Positions 44,699-54,037 of a stretch of DNA of 64,000 nt are shown here, one piece after another (within the stretch, counting starts at the first letter, position 1; the number at the start of each line of letters is the position of its first letter). The stretch is from Persebacter sp965221835 (GTDB lineage: Bacteria; Pseudomonadota; Gammaproteobacteria; Tethybacterales; Persebacteraceae), in the NCBI GenBank assembly GCA_965221835.1, contig OZ244916.1, forward strand, positions 1,302,001 to 1,366,000, read 5' to 3'. A program made the translations under genes and the position numbers. The notes beneath the pieces were generated by a model, which worked only from the letters and a program-made list of their open reading frames with translations, made no database searches and was not told the DNA's origin.

Positions 44699-46792
44699 TT
44701 ACAACAGCGGGACAATCAGCAGTGCGACGATGTTGATGATTTTGATTAGCGGATTGACGGCGGGGCCGGCGGTGTCTTTGTAGGGGTCGCCGACGGTGTC
44801 GCCGGTGACGGATGCTTTGTGTGCTTCCGATCCTTTGCCGCCGTGTGCGCCGTCTTCAATATATTTCTTTGCGTTATCCCATGCGCCGCCGCCGGTAGTC
44901 ATGGAAATCGCAATGAAAATTCCGGTGACAATCGTGCCGATGAGCATTCCGCCCAGCGCAATCGGACCGAGAATTAGACCGACCGCTACCGGCAAAACGA
45001 CCGGCAACAAAGACGGCACAATCATTTCGCGTATTGCCGATTTTGTCAGCAAATCCACCGCCTGCGAATAATCGGGGCGGGTTTTGCCTTCCATAATGCC
45101 GGGCATTTCGCGGAATTGCCGCCGCACTTCTTCCACCACCGAACCGGCGGCACGTCCGACCGCTTCCATCGCCATCGCACCGAACAAATACGGGACGAGT
45201 CCGCCGATAAATAATCCGACAATCACCAGCGGGTCCGACAACGAAAACGCAAACGAAGCGGATGATTTATTTTCTAGCGCGTTCGTATAATCGGCAAACA
45301 ACACCAATGCGGCGAGTCCTGCGGAACCGATAGCGTATCCTTTCGTTACCGCCTTTGTCGTGTTGCCGATGGCATCCAGCGGGTCGGTAACGCCGCGCAC
45401 TTCTTCGGGCAACTCCGCCATTTCGGCAATGCCGCCCGCGTTGTCCGTAATCGGACCGTAAGCATCCAGCGCGACAATAATTCCCGTCATGGAAAGCATA
45501 GAAGTTGCGGCAATGGCGATTCCGTATAAGCCCGCCAATTCGTACGGGATGAGAATGGAAACGCACACCGCCAACACCGGCAACCAGCAGGCGCGCATAG
45601 AAAGCGCAAGTCCGGCGATGATATTTGTCGCATGTCCGGTCTCAGACGCTTTGGCGACTCCGCGCACCGGCGCAAACGAAGTATCGGTATAATATTGCGT
45701 AATCGCCACCAGCACGCCGGTCAACGCCAATCCGACAAGCGCGGAAATATACAGCGGGAAAAATTGCAAACTCTCACTTGCGGCGACAATAATGCCGGTC
45801 AGCGGAAAATACAACGCCGCCGCAACGCCGCCCGCGATAATTAATCCGCGGTATAAAATATTCATCAGCGGCGTGCCGGGATTTGCCTTTCCGAGAATTT
45901 TGTCAATAATAAAAACCAGCGGCTTAAACGGACCAAATTGACGGTCGCCGGATACAAACCAGCAACCGATAATGGACGCCACAATAGACGCACCGCCCAG
46001 CAACAGCGGATATACCACCGCCGCTTCGCCTTCCGCACCAAAAAGCAGCGCGCCGAGAAACATCGTAGCGATAACGGTGACGGCATAAGTTTCAAACAAA
46101 TCCGCCGCCATTCCGGCGCAATCGCCGACATTATCGCCGACATTGTCCGCAATCACCGCCGGATTGCGCGGGTCATCTTCGGGAATGCCGGCTTCAACTT
46201 TGCCGACCAAATCCGCGCCGACATCTGCGCCTTTGGTAAAAATACCGCCGCCGAGACGGGCGAAAATGGAAATCAGCGAACCGCCGAATCCGAGTCCGAT
46301 AAGGGGATGCACGATTTTGGATAACTCGGTTTCGCCGGACAAATCGCCGCGCAAAATCAGATAATAACCGGCGCATCCGAGTAATCCGAGTCCGACAACC
46401 AAAAGTCCGGTGACCGCCCCGCCCGAAAATGCAACCGACAATGCGGGATTGATGCCGCTGCGGGCGGCTTCGGCGGTGCGGATATTCGCGCGCACCGAAA
46501 CATTCATTCCGATATAACCCGCCGCCGCCGAAAATACCGCCCCCAATGCGAATCCCCACGCCGTCGCCCAATCCAATGCAACACCCAACAACACAAATAA
46601 AACGCCGCCGACAATGGCGATAGTGCGATATTGACGATTTAAATACGCGGTCGCGCCTTCTTGAATAGCGGCGGCAATTTCCCGCATGCGCGAGTTGCCA
46701 TCGGGCAATCCCAAAATCCACCGCACCGACCATGCGCCATAAACTATTGCGGCAAAACCGCATCCAACTGCAAGATAAAGCATCGTTTCCAT
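44699..46792 (-). CDS. hppA: Membrane-bound proton-translocating pyrophosphatase
   Basis: A 697-residue protein with about 16 transmembrane helices that couples pyrophosphate hydrolysis to ion pumping. The active-site segments are DVGADLVGKVEAGIPEDDPR and IADNVGDNVGDCAGMAADLF; a later one is DTVGDPYKDTAGPA. GNTTKAVTKGYAIGSAGLAA has Lys where potassium-dependent enzymes have Ala, which marks the K-independent, proton-pumping subclass. GGAGAT precedes the ATG. It is monocistronic, converging on nagZ. Confidence 0.96.
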   Translation of the reverse strand: METMLYLAVGCGFAAIVYGAWSVRWILGLPDGNSRMREIAAAIQEGATAYLNRQYRTIAIVGGVLFVLLGVALDWATAWGFALGAVFSAAAGYIGMNVSVRANIRTAEAARSGINPALSVAFSGGAVTGLLVVGLGLLGCAGYYLILRGDLSGETELSKIVHPLIGLGFGGSLISIFARLGGGIFTKGADVGADLVGKVEAGIPEDDPRNPAVIADNVGDNVGDCAGMAADLFETYAVTVIATMFLGALLFGAEGEAAVVYPLLLGGASIVASIIGCWFVSGDRQFGPFKPLVFIIDKILGKANPGTPLMNILYRGLIIAGGVAAALYFPLTGIIVAASESLQFFPLYISALVGLALTGVLVAITQYYTDTSFAPVRGVAKASETGHATNIIAGLALSMRACWLPVLAVCVSILIPYELAGLYGIAIAATSMLSMTGIIVALDAYGPITDNAGGIAEMAELPEEVRGVTDPLDAIGNTTKAVTKGYAIGSAGLAALVLFADYTNALENKSSASFAFSLSDPLVIVGLFIGGLVPYLFGAMAMEAVGRAAGSVVEEVRRQFREMPGIMEGKTRPDYSQAVDLLTKSAIREMIVPSLLPVVLPVAVGLILGPIALGGMLIGTIVTGIFIAISMTTGGGAWDNAKKYIEDGAHGGKGSEAHKASVTGDTVGDPYKDTAGPAVNPLIKIINIVALLIVPLL

Positions 46793-47033
46793 TATGATCT
46801 CCGTGAAAAACCGCCGAGGCGGAAAAGCGTTATTTTATCAAAAAAACCGCCCCACCGCAAAAATTTATAAAATTTATGTGAAATAAGAACCCGCCTCGCC
46901 CCCGACATTTGTCGCAAAACGGGCGGAAAATTCCACCGAAAAATTAAATTTCCATTCCCGCAAAATGACCGAAAAAAGTACATTCCATTCCCGCGAACGC
47001 GGCGGAATCGGCAAAATTTCCGCAAAAAAGAAC
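46793..47033. other. Repeat-rich spacer upstream of hppA, including a half MITE terminus
   Basis: No gene. CCTCGCCCCCGACATTTGTCG at 46893-46913 is a broken terminus of the first MITE family. A word ending AAAGTACATTCCATTCCCGC near 46976-46994 also occurs near 39908 and, slightly changed, 47266. Confidence 0.6.
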
Positions 47034-47207
47034 CCCGTCATTCCCGCGAAAGCGGGAATCCATTCGGGGCGATTAATTTTGGAATTCCCGCAAATTTTAC
47101 GCAAAAATTAAGTTTGGAATCCCCGCGCATTTTTTTGTGAAAAACGAGGTGAATGCGGGAATTTGTCGGCAAAAATGGATTCCCGCGTTCGCGGGAATGA
47201 CGGCGGG
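47034..47207. mobile_element. Second MITE-like family, copy A
   Basis: About 174 bp. It begins CCGTCATTCCCGCGAAAGCG and ends with the inverted version of the same terminus. Each terminus contains an ATTCCC-N8-GGGAAT palindrome. The interior has GATTAATTTTGGAATTCCCG, a CGCAAAAATTAAGTTTGGAA word and AAAAACGAGGTGAATGCGGG. It is non-coding. Confidence 0.8.
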
Positions 47208-47310
47208 AATTCGCACATTTTACGCGAAAATTAAGTTTGGAATTTCCGCAAAACGACCGGAAAAAAGTACATTCCATTCCGGTGAACGCAGCGGAATTCC
47301 GCGAAAAAAA

Positions 47311-47485
47311 CCCGTCATTCCCGCGAAAGCGGGAATCCATTCGGGGCGATTAATTTTGGAATTCCCGCGAATTTTACGCGAAAATTAATTTTGGAATTCC
47401 CGCGCATTTTTTTTGCAAAAAACGAGGTAAATGCGGGAATTTGTCGGCAAAAATGGATTCCCGCTTTCGCGGGAATGACGGCGGG
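47311..47485. mobile_element. Second MITE-like family, copy B
   Basis: About 175 bp with the same termini and interior words as copy A. It ends about 30 bp before the 3' end of surface-protein paralog 2. The 103 bp between copies A and B repeat part of the interior. Confidence 0.8.
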
Positions 47486-47517
47486 GAGGCGGGAATTCGG
47501 CGGCGAGAAATTAAGAA

Positions 47518-49698
47518 TCAGAAACGATAAACCGCGTTCATTTTGAGTTTTCCGTTTTCGGCGAAATTCCCGAAATTTTCCCAGCGAAAACCGGCGGACG
47601 GGCGGATTTGCCAATTGTTGTAGCGGAAATCGCCTTGCAAATTTAATTCATTTTGCGTATCGGTTTTTATACCGGAATCAGATTCTTTCCATTCGGATTG
47701 CATTCGGTAAGTCGGGGAGATTTGCCAGATTCCGCCTCGTAAATCGGCGGAAATGGAAAAATCATAACTCGCCGTTTCGCCGGCAATTGTTTCCGTAAAA
47801 GTCGCACTCCAAAAATCGGCGGCATATTTTCCGCCGGATTCGTAATGCAAATCGCCGAAATCGCCATCCGAATTTTGTTGACCGGCACGCCAATAAATAT
47901 GCAGATTTTCGTCACGGAAATTGAGTTGTCCGGCGGCGTTTGCGGAGTAGCCGCTTTCGGTGAAAGCGTAGCCGACATCGGGCGAAAAGTTGAATTCGCC
48001 CGACCCGACTTGCCACGAATAAATCGCCCAAAACAATCCGATTCCGCTAAAAATAAAACTGCTGCCGCTGCCATTTCCGCCGCTTGTTTGCGTTTGCGGC
48101 GATTCGGAACGCAATGCTACGCCGTTGAACGACAATTCGCCGTCCGTGAGAGTCAATATATCGCCGGGATTAAAATTTGCGGGGCGGACGGGAAATCTGC
48201 CGTCGCCGAAAAGTTGCGGGTTTTCGCAATTCGGCATATTTTCGGCGGAAAAACCGGCGGATTGCCGCATTATGCATCCGTTTATGGATGTGCCGTTTGC
48301 GATTTGCGGTTGCGATTCTCGTGCGGCGGCGGTGTCGTTTCGCATAACGGGAATTTCGCAAACTTCCGCAACTTCTTGTTTGTTTCCGCTGAATGCAAAT
48401 CCCGTTTCCCATCGTGCATTTTTGCATGATGCGGCGGTGTATGTCGGCGAAATAAAAGGCACGGTTGCCAAAACTTCGGCGGCGGAAATGCAAACGCCGC
48501 CGGTATTGACGGGCGAAAAAACTTCGCCGTTTCCGCAGTTTTCCGCCGTTCTGTCAACGCACATATTAGACGAATTAATAATTTCGTGTTCTTCGCAAGT
48601 CGGCGGAATCAGTTCGCACATTGTCGTAGAACCTGCAACAAATTGATGCATTTCGTCAACGCAAACGCACATCGTATTATCGTTCGGGTTATTTATCGCA
48701 TTCTCCCCGCAGTTTGCGGGAATCGGTTCGCAATCCGTCATAGAATTTTCAGCAAATTGATGCATTTCGTCAACGCAAATGCAATTCGTATTATCGTCCG
48801 GGTTAGTCACCGCATTCGCCCCGCAATTTGCAGGATTCGGTTCGCAGTTTCCGTCGGCGTTTCTTGCTTCGTCCGATTCACAAGCGGGAACGCAAACGCC
48901 ATTAACCAAATCGGGAGTCGCCCCCGTGCAATCCGCTGCGTTTCTTTCGCACATTGTCGGGCTTACTCTTCCGGAAAATCCGGTTCTGCAATCGCACATA
49001 TTCGTACCGGTATTTAATTCCGTTGTTGTTGTGTCGCAATTCGGCGGAATTGCGCAACTTATTCTATCGGGTTGCAATACATAACCGGGGTCGCAAACGG
49101 CATCGACAAATCCGATAAGATTCGCCGCAAAAATATTCGTTCTTACATTATCGTTGGTGATGAAAAATCCCGTCCCCGCTGACGAACCAAATGCGGGGGC
49201 GGTTGCGGTCGGCAAAACATCGTTAATGCTTGCCACAAATAAATCGGTTCCGCCTTTTGTATAGGCACGTACGTTAATTAAATAATTCTGGGGATCGCCT
49301 AAAAGCCAGTTGTCAATCAATGCAAAAACATCTCCTGCAACCGGCGTTCTGTCGTCGACGCCTGCGAATACCGGGCAATTAACGGTAAATGTCGGCAAAT
49401 CATTTTCGGCATCCGTTGCTCTGGAATAATCTCCGCTTTGCGCAACGCAAGCGAAAAAACCGATATGAATATCTATATTGCCTAACCGCATTCCTTCTTC
49501 TTGGACAATTGCCTGCATAGAATTATTAAAATTATATGTTCGCGTTTCGCCGACACCGTTAAGCATTTGCGTTCCAACATCGGAAAATATTTGCGCCCTC
49601 GCTTCGGTCATAACTTGTGCATTTGCGGAAATGTTAGACAATCCCGCCGCAAATAAAACAGCGGCGAAAAGAATAGTTTTATTGATATTGTTTTTCAT
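47518..49698 (-). CDS. Secreted cysteine-rich protein with C-terminal beta-barrel-like domain (paralog 2)
   Basis: A 726-residue protein. The signal peptide (KTILFAAVLFAAGLSNISAN, cleavage near ANAQ) is almost the same as in paralog 1. A unique N-terminal region of about 200 residues is followed by an EGF-like Cys-rich part with two close copies of a module containing CVDEMHQF (about 40 residues each) and NCDTTTTELNTGTNMCDCRT. Shared blocks follow: VLATVPFISPTYTAASCKNA, EVCEIPVMRND, CIMRQSAGF and NPQLFGDGRFPVRP. A hydrophobic stretch (FIFSGIGLFWAIYSW) precedes a beta-rich domain ending MNAVYRF. GGGGAG ribosome site. Function unknown; probably surface-located. Confidence 0.8.
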   Translation of the reverse strand: MKNNINKTILFAAVLFAAGLSNISANAQVMTEARAQIFSDVGTQMLNGVGETRTYNFNNSMQAIVQEEGMRLGNIDIHIGFFACVAQSGDYSRATDAENDLPTFTVNCPVFAGVDDRTPVAGDVFALIDNWLLGDPQNYLINVRAYTKGGTDLFVASINDVLPTATAPAFGSSAGTGFFITNDNVRTNIFAANLIGFVDAVCDPGYVLQPDRISCAIPPNCDTTTTELNTGTNMCDCRTGFSGRVSPTMCERNAADCTGATPDLVNGVCVPACESDEARNADGNCEPNPANCGANAVTNPDDNTNCICVDEMHQFAENSMTDCEPIPANCGENAINNPNDNTMCVCVDEMHQFVAGSTTMCELIPPTCEEHEIINSSNMCVDRTAENCGNGEVFSPVNTGGVCISAAEVLATVPFISPTYTAASCKNARWETGFAFSGNKQEVAEVCEIPVMRNDTAAARESQPQIANGTSINGCIMRQSAGFSAENMPNCENPQLFGDGRFPVRPANFNPGDILTLTDGELSFNGVALRSESPQTQTSGGNGSGSSFIFSGIGLFWAIYSWQVGSGEFNFSPDVGYAFTESGYSANAAGQLNFRDENLHIYWRAGQQNSDGDFGDLHYESGGKYAADFWSATFTETIAGETASYDFSISADLRGGIWQISPTYRMQSEWKESDSGIKTDTQNELNLQGDFRYNNWQIRPSAGFRWENFGNFAENGKLKMNAVYRF

Positions 49699-49731
49699 GT
49701 ACTTTCTCCCCTGATTAAAAATATCTGCGAA

Positions 49732-49760
49732 AGTATAACACATCCCGCCCGAATCCGCAA
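49732..49760 (-). promoter_or_regulatory. Promoter of surface-protein paralog 2
   Basis: TTGCGG (49760-49755), 17 bp, TATACT (49737-49732). It carries the same 20-bp block CGGGCGGGATGTGTTATACT as paralog 1 and iscU. Confidence 0.7.
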
Positions 49761-49933
49761 AAAAAACGGGCGGGTTCGGCAAGAATAGAAAAAGGCGGCG
49801 GAATTCCGCGAAAAAACGGCGGAATTCCGGAAAAACCGCGAAATTCCGCGAAAAAACGGCGAAACTCCGCGAAAAAAACCGCGAAATTCCCCCCGAAAAC
49901 AAGAAAAACCCCCGTCATTCCCGCGAAAAAACC
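49761..49933. repeat. Short GCGAAATTCCGCG/GCGAAAAAA-type repeats
   Basis: Between the paralog 2 promoter and the MITE copy, words of the form GGCGGAATTCCGCGAAAAAA recur four to five times with small changes, followed by two partial MITE starts (CCCCCGTCATTCCCGCGAAA at about 49910 and 49932). No gene is present. Confidence 0.6.
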
Positions 49934-50071
49934 CCCGTCATTCCCGCGAAAGCGGGAATCCATTATGGGCGATTAATTTTGGAATTCCCGCGCGTTTTTT
50001 TCGTGAAAAACGGCGTGAACGCGCGAATTTGTCGGTAAAAATAGATTCCCGCTTTCGCGGGAATGACGGGG
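49934..50071. mobile_element. Second MITE-like family, copy C (internally shortened)
   Basis: About 138 bp with both termini present, but lacking part of the interior seen in copies A and B. Confidence 0.75.
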
Positions 50072-50097
50072 TGAAATCGCAAATTTTACGCAAAAAT

Positions 50098-50205
50098 TAA
50101 GTTTGAAATTCCCGCACATTTTTTCATAAAAAACGAGGTGAATGCGCGAATTTGTCGGTAAAAATAGATTCCCGCTTTCGCGGGAATGACGGCGGGGAGG
50201 CGGGA
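50098..50205. mobile_element. Second MITE-like family, copy D (left end missing)
   Basis: It contains the AATTAAGTTTGAAATTCCCG interior word, AAAACGAGGTGAATGCGCGA and a right terminus GATTCCCGCTTTCGCGGGAA, but no left terminus. Confidence 0.7.
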
Positions 50206-50231
50206 ATGACGGGGTGAAATCGCAAATTTTA

Positions 50232-50339
50232 CGCAAAAATTAAGTTTGAAATTCCCGCACATTTTTTCGCAAAAATTAAGTTTGGAATTCCCGCACATTT
50301 TTTCGCAAAAATTAAGTTTGAAATTCCCGCGAATTTTTT
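50232..50339. repeat. Three tandem 36-bp units derived from the MITE interior
   Basis: Units begin CGCAAAAATTAAGTTTG at 50232, 50268 and 50304. They differ at one to three positions. They correspond to an internal word of the second MITE family, amplified just upstream of argE. Confidence 0.85.
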
Positions 50340-50376
50340 TCGCAAAAAAACGAGATGAATGCGGGGGGAAGTTTGC

Positions 50377-50382
50377 TACAAT
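50377..50382 (+). promoter_or_regulatory. -10 hexamer (TACAAT) 6 nt before argE
   Basis: GTTTGCTACAATCGGTTTATG has 6 nt between hexamer and ATG and no Shine-Dalgarno. Confidence 0.6.
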
Positions 50383-50388
50383 CGGTTT

Positions 50389-51558
50389 ATGACTGCTCCG
50401 CATCGCCGTTTGGACGCCGCCGTAAAATGGTTGCGAGAATTGGTTGCGTTTGATACAACGCCGCCGCATACCAACAAATCGCTTGTCGACCACATTGCCG
50501 CCCGATTGCAAGACGAAAACGGAATTCGGGGCGAACGGCTGGACGGCGGCGAAAATAAAACGACTTTTTTTGCGACAATCGGACCGCACACGGACGGCGG
50601 AATCGCACTTTCCGGACATACCGATGTCGTAGCGACAGACGGACAAAATTGGTCATCGCCGCCGTTTGAGTTGCGCGAATCGGACGGCAAACTTTTCGCC
50701 CGAGGGGCATGCGATATGAAAGGATTTCTCGCTTGCGTACTCGCCTCTGCGCCCGATTTCGCCGCCGCCGCCCTCAAAAAACCCGTACATTTCGCCTTTT
50801 CGCGAGATGAAGAAATTGCTTGCGCCGGTTCTTTGGATATGTTGCAACTGATTAAACAATGCGGAATGCGTCCGGGGGCGGCATTTATCGGCGAACCGAC
50901 ACGAATGAAAATTGTCGCCGGACACAAAACCGGATTGACAATGCGCACTGTTTTTCGCGGCAGTCCCGCCCACAGTTCGGCACCGGCGGCGGGCGTTTCC
51001 GCTATTCCTTTCGCCGCACGATTTGTCTGTCATCTGGAAAGTTTAGAACGACAAATGCGGGAGAACGCCGCCGCCGGTTCGCCGTTTTCGCCGCCGTACG
51101 GCACGATAAATGTCGGCACGATTCACGGCGGCACGGCACTCAATATTTTCGCCGAACATTGCGCATTAGATTGGCATTATCGCGGAATGCCCGAAGACGA
51201 TATGGACGCTTTCGCCGCCGCCGCGAACGAATATCTGCAAAAAAAATTGTTGCCGGAAATGCGCCGGAACGGGCATCCCGCCGATATTGTCAACACCCGA
51301 ATATCATCTTATCCCGGGCTTTTGCCTGACGAATCGGCGGCATTGTCGCTTGCCCGCACGCTTTCCGGCGAAACCGATTACGAAGTCGTTTCTTTCGGTA
51401 CCGAAGCCGGTTATTTTCAGCAAGACGGAATTCCCGCTGTCGTTATCGGTCCGGGCGACATTGCGCAGGCGCACAAACCGGACGAATTTTTAGAAAAAAC
51501 GCAAATGTCCGAGTGTTTAGATTTTTTGGACAATTTGCGCGCGCATTTGTCGGCGTAG
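50389..51558 (+). CDS. argE: Acetylornithine deacetylase (M20 family)
   Basis: A 389-residue dizinc hydrolase releasing ornithine from N-acetylornithine in arginine synthesis. Metal ligands and catalytic residues are in SGHTDVVATDGQNW, FARGACDMKGFLACVL, SRDEEIACAGS and the late GPGDIAQAHKPDEFL. GEPTRMKIVAGHKTG opens the lid domain. The full set and the length fit ArgE; succinyl-diaminopimelate desuccinylase is the main alternative, less likely from the GHKTG segment. The start is supported by the 6-nt -10 spacing. Confidence 0.9.
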   Translation: MTAPHRRLDAAVKWLRELVAFDTTPPHTNKSLVDHIAARLQDENGIRGERLDGGENKTTFFATIGPHTDGGIALSGHTDVVATDGQNWSSPPFELRESDGKLFARGACDMKGFLACVLASAPDFAAAALKKPVHFAFSRDEEIACAGSLDMLQLIKQCGMRPGAAFIGEPTRMKIVAGHKTGLTMRTVFRGSPAHSSAPAAGVSAIPFAARFVCHLESLERQMRENAAAGSPFSPPYGTINVGTIHGGTALNIFAEHCALDWHYRGMPEDDMDAFAAAANEYLQKKLLPEMRRNGHPADIVNTRISSYPGLLPDESAALSLARTLSGETDYEVVSFGTEAGYFQQDGIPAVVIGPGDIAQAHKPDEFLEKTQMSECLDFLDNLRAHLSA

Positions 51559-51573
51559 TCGGCGTAACGCGTT

Positions 51574-52641
51574 TTATATTTTCGGCGATATTTTCGGCGA
51601 TAACAAGGCGGCGGCATCTTCCGCTTCCCATCGCCGTATTACGGCGGCAAGACGGGCGCGATTTTCGGCGGGCGCATTTTTCGCCGCCAAACGCATGACA
51701 GACAACGCCCGTGGACGGCTTTGCGCCGTATTGTCCGCACGATATCGCCGCGCAACTCTTTCTTGCGTTCGCCACAAATTACGCTGCATTTGGTCCAGAC
51801 GTTTTTCCCACAAATACGCGTTTGTCGGATAATGCCGCATGTGTTTTTCGTTGCCGGTTAACGTATATTTCAATCCGCTGCCCGCTTCGTTAAAAAAGAA
51901 AAACACCGCTATCCACGGGCGTTCCACGGCGATTGTATCGCCGGTACGAATTAAATCAATTTGTCGGCGGGTGACCGAATAATCGTGAACATATCCCAAA
52001 ATCGTCAAAACACTCGCCAGCGACACTGTTGCAACGAGAATTCGCGCCACAAAACGCCAATCGCGGCGCGCCCGTTTGCCGAAACCGTTTTCGCGTCCGT
52101 GTGCCAAATCGGCGAGATTGCGGCGATGACGAAAAATCACCAAAATCGCCGCCGCAACACCGGCAATCGCAATCGGAATTTCGGCGAAGAGTATCGTCGC
52201 CGCCCCCGCCGCCGCCGCCGTGACGGATGCCGCAGACGAAATGCGAAATAATGCAAACATCAAAATCCACGCCGCCCCCGCAACAATGCCCGCCGGAAAA
52301 TACCACGCCAGAAACGCCCCCAGCAAAGTCGCAACGCCTTTTCCGCCGCGCAATCGCAAAAATATAGAAAAAATATGTCCGCAAACAGCGGCAAATCCCG
52401 CCGCCGCCGCCACTGTCGCATCTGCGGCAAACAACACCGGCAACGCGCCTTTTCCCGCATCCGCCAGCAATGTCAGCAAAGCGGCGGGTTTGTGACGGCG
52501 GGCGATATTTGTCGCCCCCGGATTGCCTGAACCGAAATCGCGCGGGTCGGGCAATCCGAAAGCGCGCGCAAACAAAACCGAAAACGGCACCGCGCCCAAA
52601 AAATAAGCGGCGACAATGAGGACAATATCCCCGCCGTTCAT
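51574..52641 (-). CDS. plsY: Glycerol-3-phosphate acyltransferase PlsY with a C-terminal extension
   Basis: A 355-residue inner-membrane protein. The first 200 residues are a normal PlsY that transfers acyl from acyl-phosphate to glycerol 3-phosphate: GSGNPGATNIARRH (motif 1), LRGGKGVATLLG (motif 2) and HRRNLADLAHGREN (motif 3). About 155 further residues follow, beginning with another transmembrane segment (VARILVATVSLASVLTILGY) and then a charged region with RPWIAVFFFFNEAGSGLKYT. Typical PlsY proteins stop near 200-220 residues. The extension is not recognised. GGAG precedes the ATG. It is divergent from folB. Confidence 0.9.
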   Translation of the reverse strand: MNGGDIVLIVAAYFLGAVPFSVLFARAFGLPDPRDFGSGNPGATNIARRHKPAALLTLLADAGKGALPVLFAADATVAAAAGFAAVCGHIFSIFLRLRGGKGVATLLGAFLAWYFPAGIVAGAAWILMFALFRISSAASVTAAAAGAATILFAEIPIAIAGVAAAILVIFRHRRNLADLAHGRENGFGKRARRDWRFVARILVATVSLASVLTILGYVHDYSVTRRQIDLIRTGDTIAVERPWIAVFFFFNEAGSGLKYTLTGNEKHMRHYPTNAYLWEKRLDQMQRNLWRTQERVARRYRADNTAQSRPRALSVMRLAAKNAPAENRARLAAVIRRWEAEDAAALLSPKISPKI

Positions 52642-52642
52642 T

Positions 52643-52648
52643 TACAAT
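52643..52648 (+). promoter_or_regulatory. -10 hexamer (TACAAT) 8 nt before folB
   Basis: TTTACAATCTCCGTTTATG lies between the divergent plsY and folB starts, which are only 15 bp apart. The folB mRNA would be leaderless or nearly so. Confidence 0.5.
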
Positions 52649-52656
52649 CTCCGTTT

Positions 52657-53037
52657 ATGACTTCCAAAAACATAACTTCCCCCAATTGTCGCATTTTTTT
52701 GCGCGGAATCCGCCTTAAATGCAAAATCGGCATTGACGCCGCCGAAAGAGAAATCGCGCAACTAATCATCGCAGATGTGGAAATGACACCGGCGGCGAAT
52801 GCGATGCCCGGTCGTCCGGCGGTGGATTATGCGGCGGTATTGCGGCGTTTGCGCGATTTCGCCGCCGCCAAACAATACGATTTGCTGGAGCATTTCGCCG
52901 AAGAAGCGGCGCAAACTATTTTGCGCGAGTTTGCGGCGGCGGATGTGCGCATCGCGTGTTATAAACCGAAACCTTTCGCCGATTTGAACGCCGCGGGCGT
53001 GGAAATTTGGAAAACGCGCGCGGACAGCGGTGAATGA
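52657..53037 (+). CDS. folB: Dihydroneopterin aldolase
   Basis: A 126-residue folate-pathway enzyme. The fold is seen in IFLRGIRLKCKIGIDAAERE, VDYAAVLRRLRDFAAAKQYD and LLEHFAEEAAQTIL, with the catalytic Lys in CYKPKPFAD. It is adjacent to plsY as in many proteobacteria. It overlaps the following membrane-protein gene by 4 bp. FolE2 at 57511 supplies an earlier step of the same pathway. Confidence 0.93.
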   Translation: MTSKNITSPNCRIFLRGIRLKCKIGIDAAEREIAQLIIADVEMTPAANAMPGRPAVDYAAVLRRLRDFAAAKQYDLLEHFAEEAAQTILREFAAADVRIACYKPKPFADLNAAGVEIWKTRADSGE

Positions 53038-53540
53038 AATCTATAAAAGATCCGTTCATCGCGGTTTGTCTTCCGGCAGCGGCAATCAGTGCGACATGTT
53101 TTTATTTCATAAACGCGGAAAGCGAACATTATTTTGTCAACATTTTTTTGGCGATTATTTCTTTATGCGCGGCGGCAACGGCAACAGGTTCTTTTTTCCA
53201 TCACATGAGTTTCCACAGCATCGCGCAAAAAGCGTTTCAGGTTTTTACGCTACTAACTTTTTATTACGGACTTTTAGGATTTATCGTTTTTTATGGCGGT
53301 TTTCCGCAATATCCGGATTTGCCAATTCCGGCGTTAATAGAACGAATAATTGCAACCGGACGAGTTCATAATCGCGTCGGTACTTTTACCGGTACCGCGC
53401 TAAACTATCATCTTATATTCGTTGTTGTCGCCACCGTTGCGTGCTATTTGGATGAAAATAAAATGGCAAAATTTCTTCCCTTTTGTTGGGCGATTATTTT
53501 TGGAATGGCGTTAATGTGTTTTTTTATTTTTTCGTCATAA
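53034..53540 (+). CDS. Hypothetical four-helix membrane protein
   Basis: A 168-residue protein with hydrophobic segments near residues 8-25, 33-51, 67-87 and 125-138, and a last one at 148-166. It starts MKSIKDPFIAVCLPAAAIS by ATGA overlap with folB. Not recognised. Its coding sequence is more AT-rich than that of folB. Confidence 0.65.
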   Translation: MKSIKDPFIAVCLPAAAISATCFYFINAESEHYFVNIFLAIISLCAAATATGSFFHHMSFHSIAQKAFQVFTLLTFYYGLLGFIVFYGGFPQYPDLPIPALIERIIATGRVHNRVGTFTGTALNYHLIFVVVATVACYLDENKMAKFLPFCWAIIFGMALMCFFIFSS

Positions 53541-53563
53541 AAAGCGAATTTGCAGAAAAATCA

Positions 53564-54037
53564 TCAAAAAATACCGGCGACAACACCGGCGGCAACTGTT
53601 GCGCCGAGTGTTTTGCATTCTTCGCAAAACGAATCGCGCCATTCGCCGTGCAACAAAAGCGGCGGTTGTATTCGCCGCCAACGCATACCGTCCGCAATGG
53701 ATTGCACAGCGCGCAAAGTCCCCGCACCGTCCCGCCCCGCCCGCACATAAAACGCCCACGGCAATGCGCGCGTTTTTTCCAAACACGGATAATAAACGCG
53801 TTCAAAAAAATCCTTAATCTGCCCGCTCATATAACCGAAGTTTTCGGTCGTGCCGATAATCACCGCGCGCGCCGCCAACACATCTTCTGCTGTCGTTTGC
53901 AGCGGCGGCAATCGCCGCGTTGCCACTTCTGCAATTTCGCGCGCGCCGTCTTCGGTTGCTTGCGCGAGTTTTTCGGTGTTTGCGGACGGCGTATTAGCGA
54001 CAATCAGCAACAGCGGGCGATTAGTCGCCGAAGTCAT
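53564..54037 (-). CDS. Flavodoxin-like / NAD(P)H-dependent FMN reductase-like protein
   Basis: A 157-residue flavoprotein-fold protein. The phosphate-binding loop is VANTPSANTEKLAQA and the isoalloxazine loop is GTTENFGYMSGQIKDFFERV, as in WrbA/flavodoxin-like proteins. The chosen ATG (54037) overlaps the glcE end by 17 bp. The overlap suggests it is part of the glcD-glcE transcript and might accept electrons there, but this is inference. Confidence 0.8.
   Translation of the reverse strand: MTSATNRPLLLIVANTPSANTEKLAQATEDGAREIAEVATRRLPPLQTTAEDVLAARAVIIGTTENFGYMSGQIKDFFERVYYPCLEKTRALPWAFYVRAGRDGAGTLRAVQSIADGMRWRRIQPPLLLHGEWRDSFCEECKTLGATVAAGVVAGIF

Noticed and set aside
47034..50339. CRISPR-like repetition or tRNA-like hairpins in the MITE clusters
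   Set aside because: Repeats have inverted termini and variable spacing; no cloverleaf or T-loop consensus was found.
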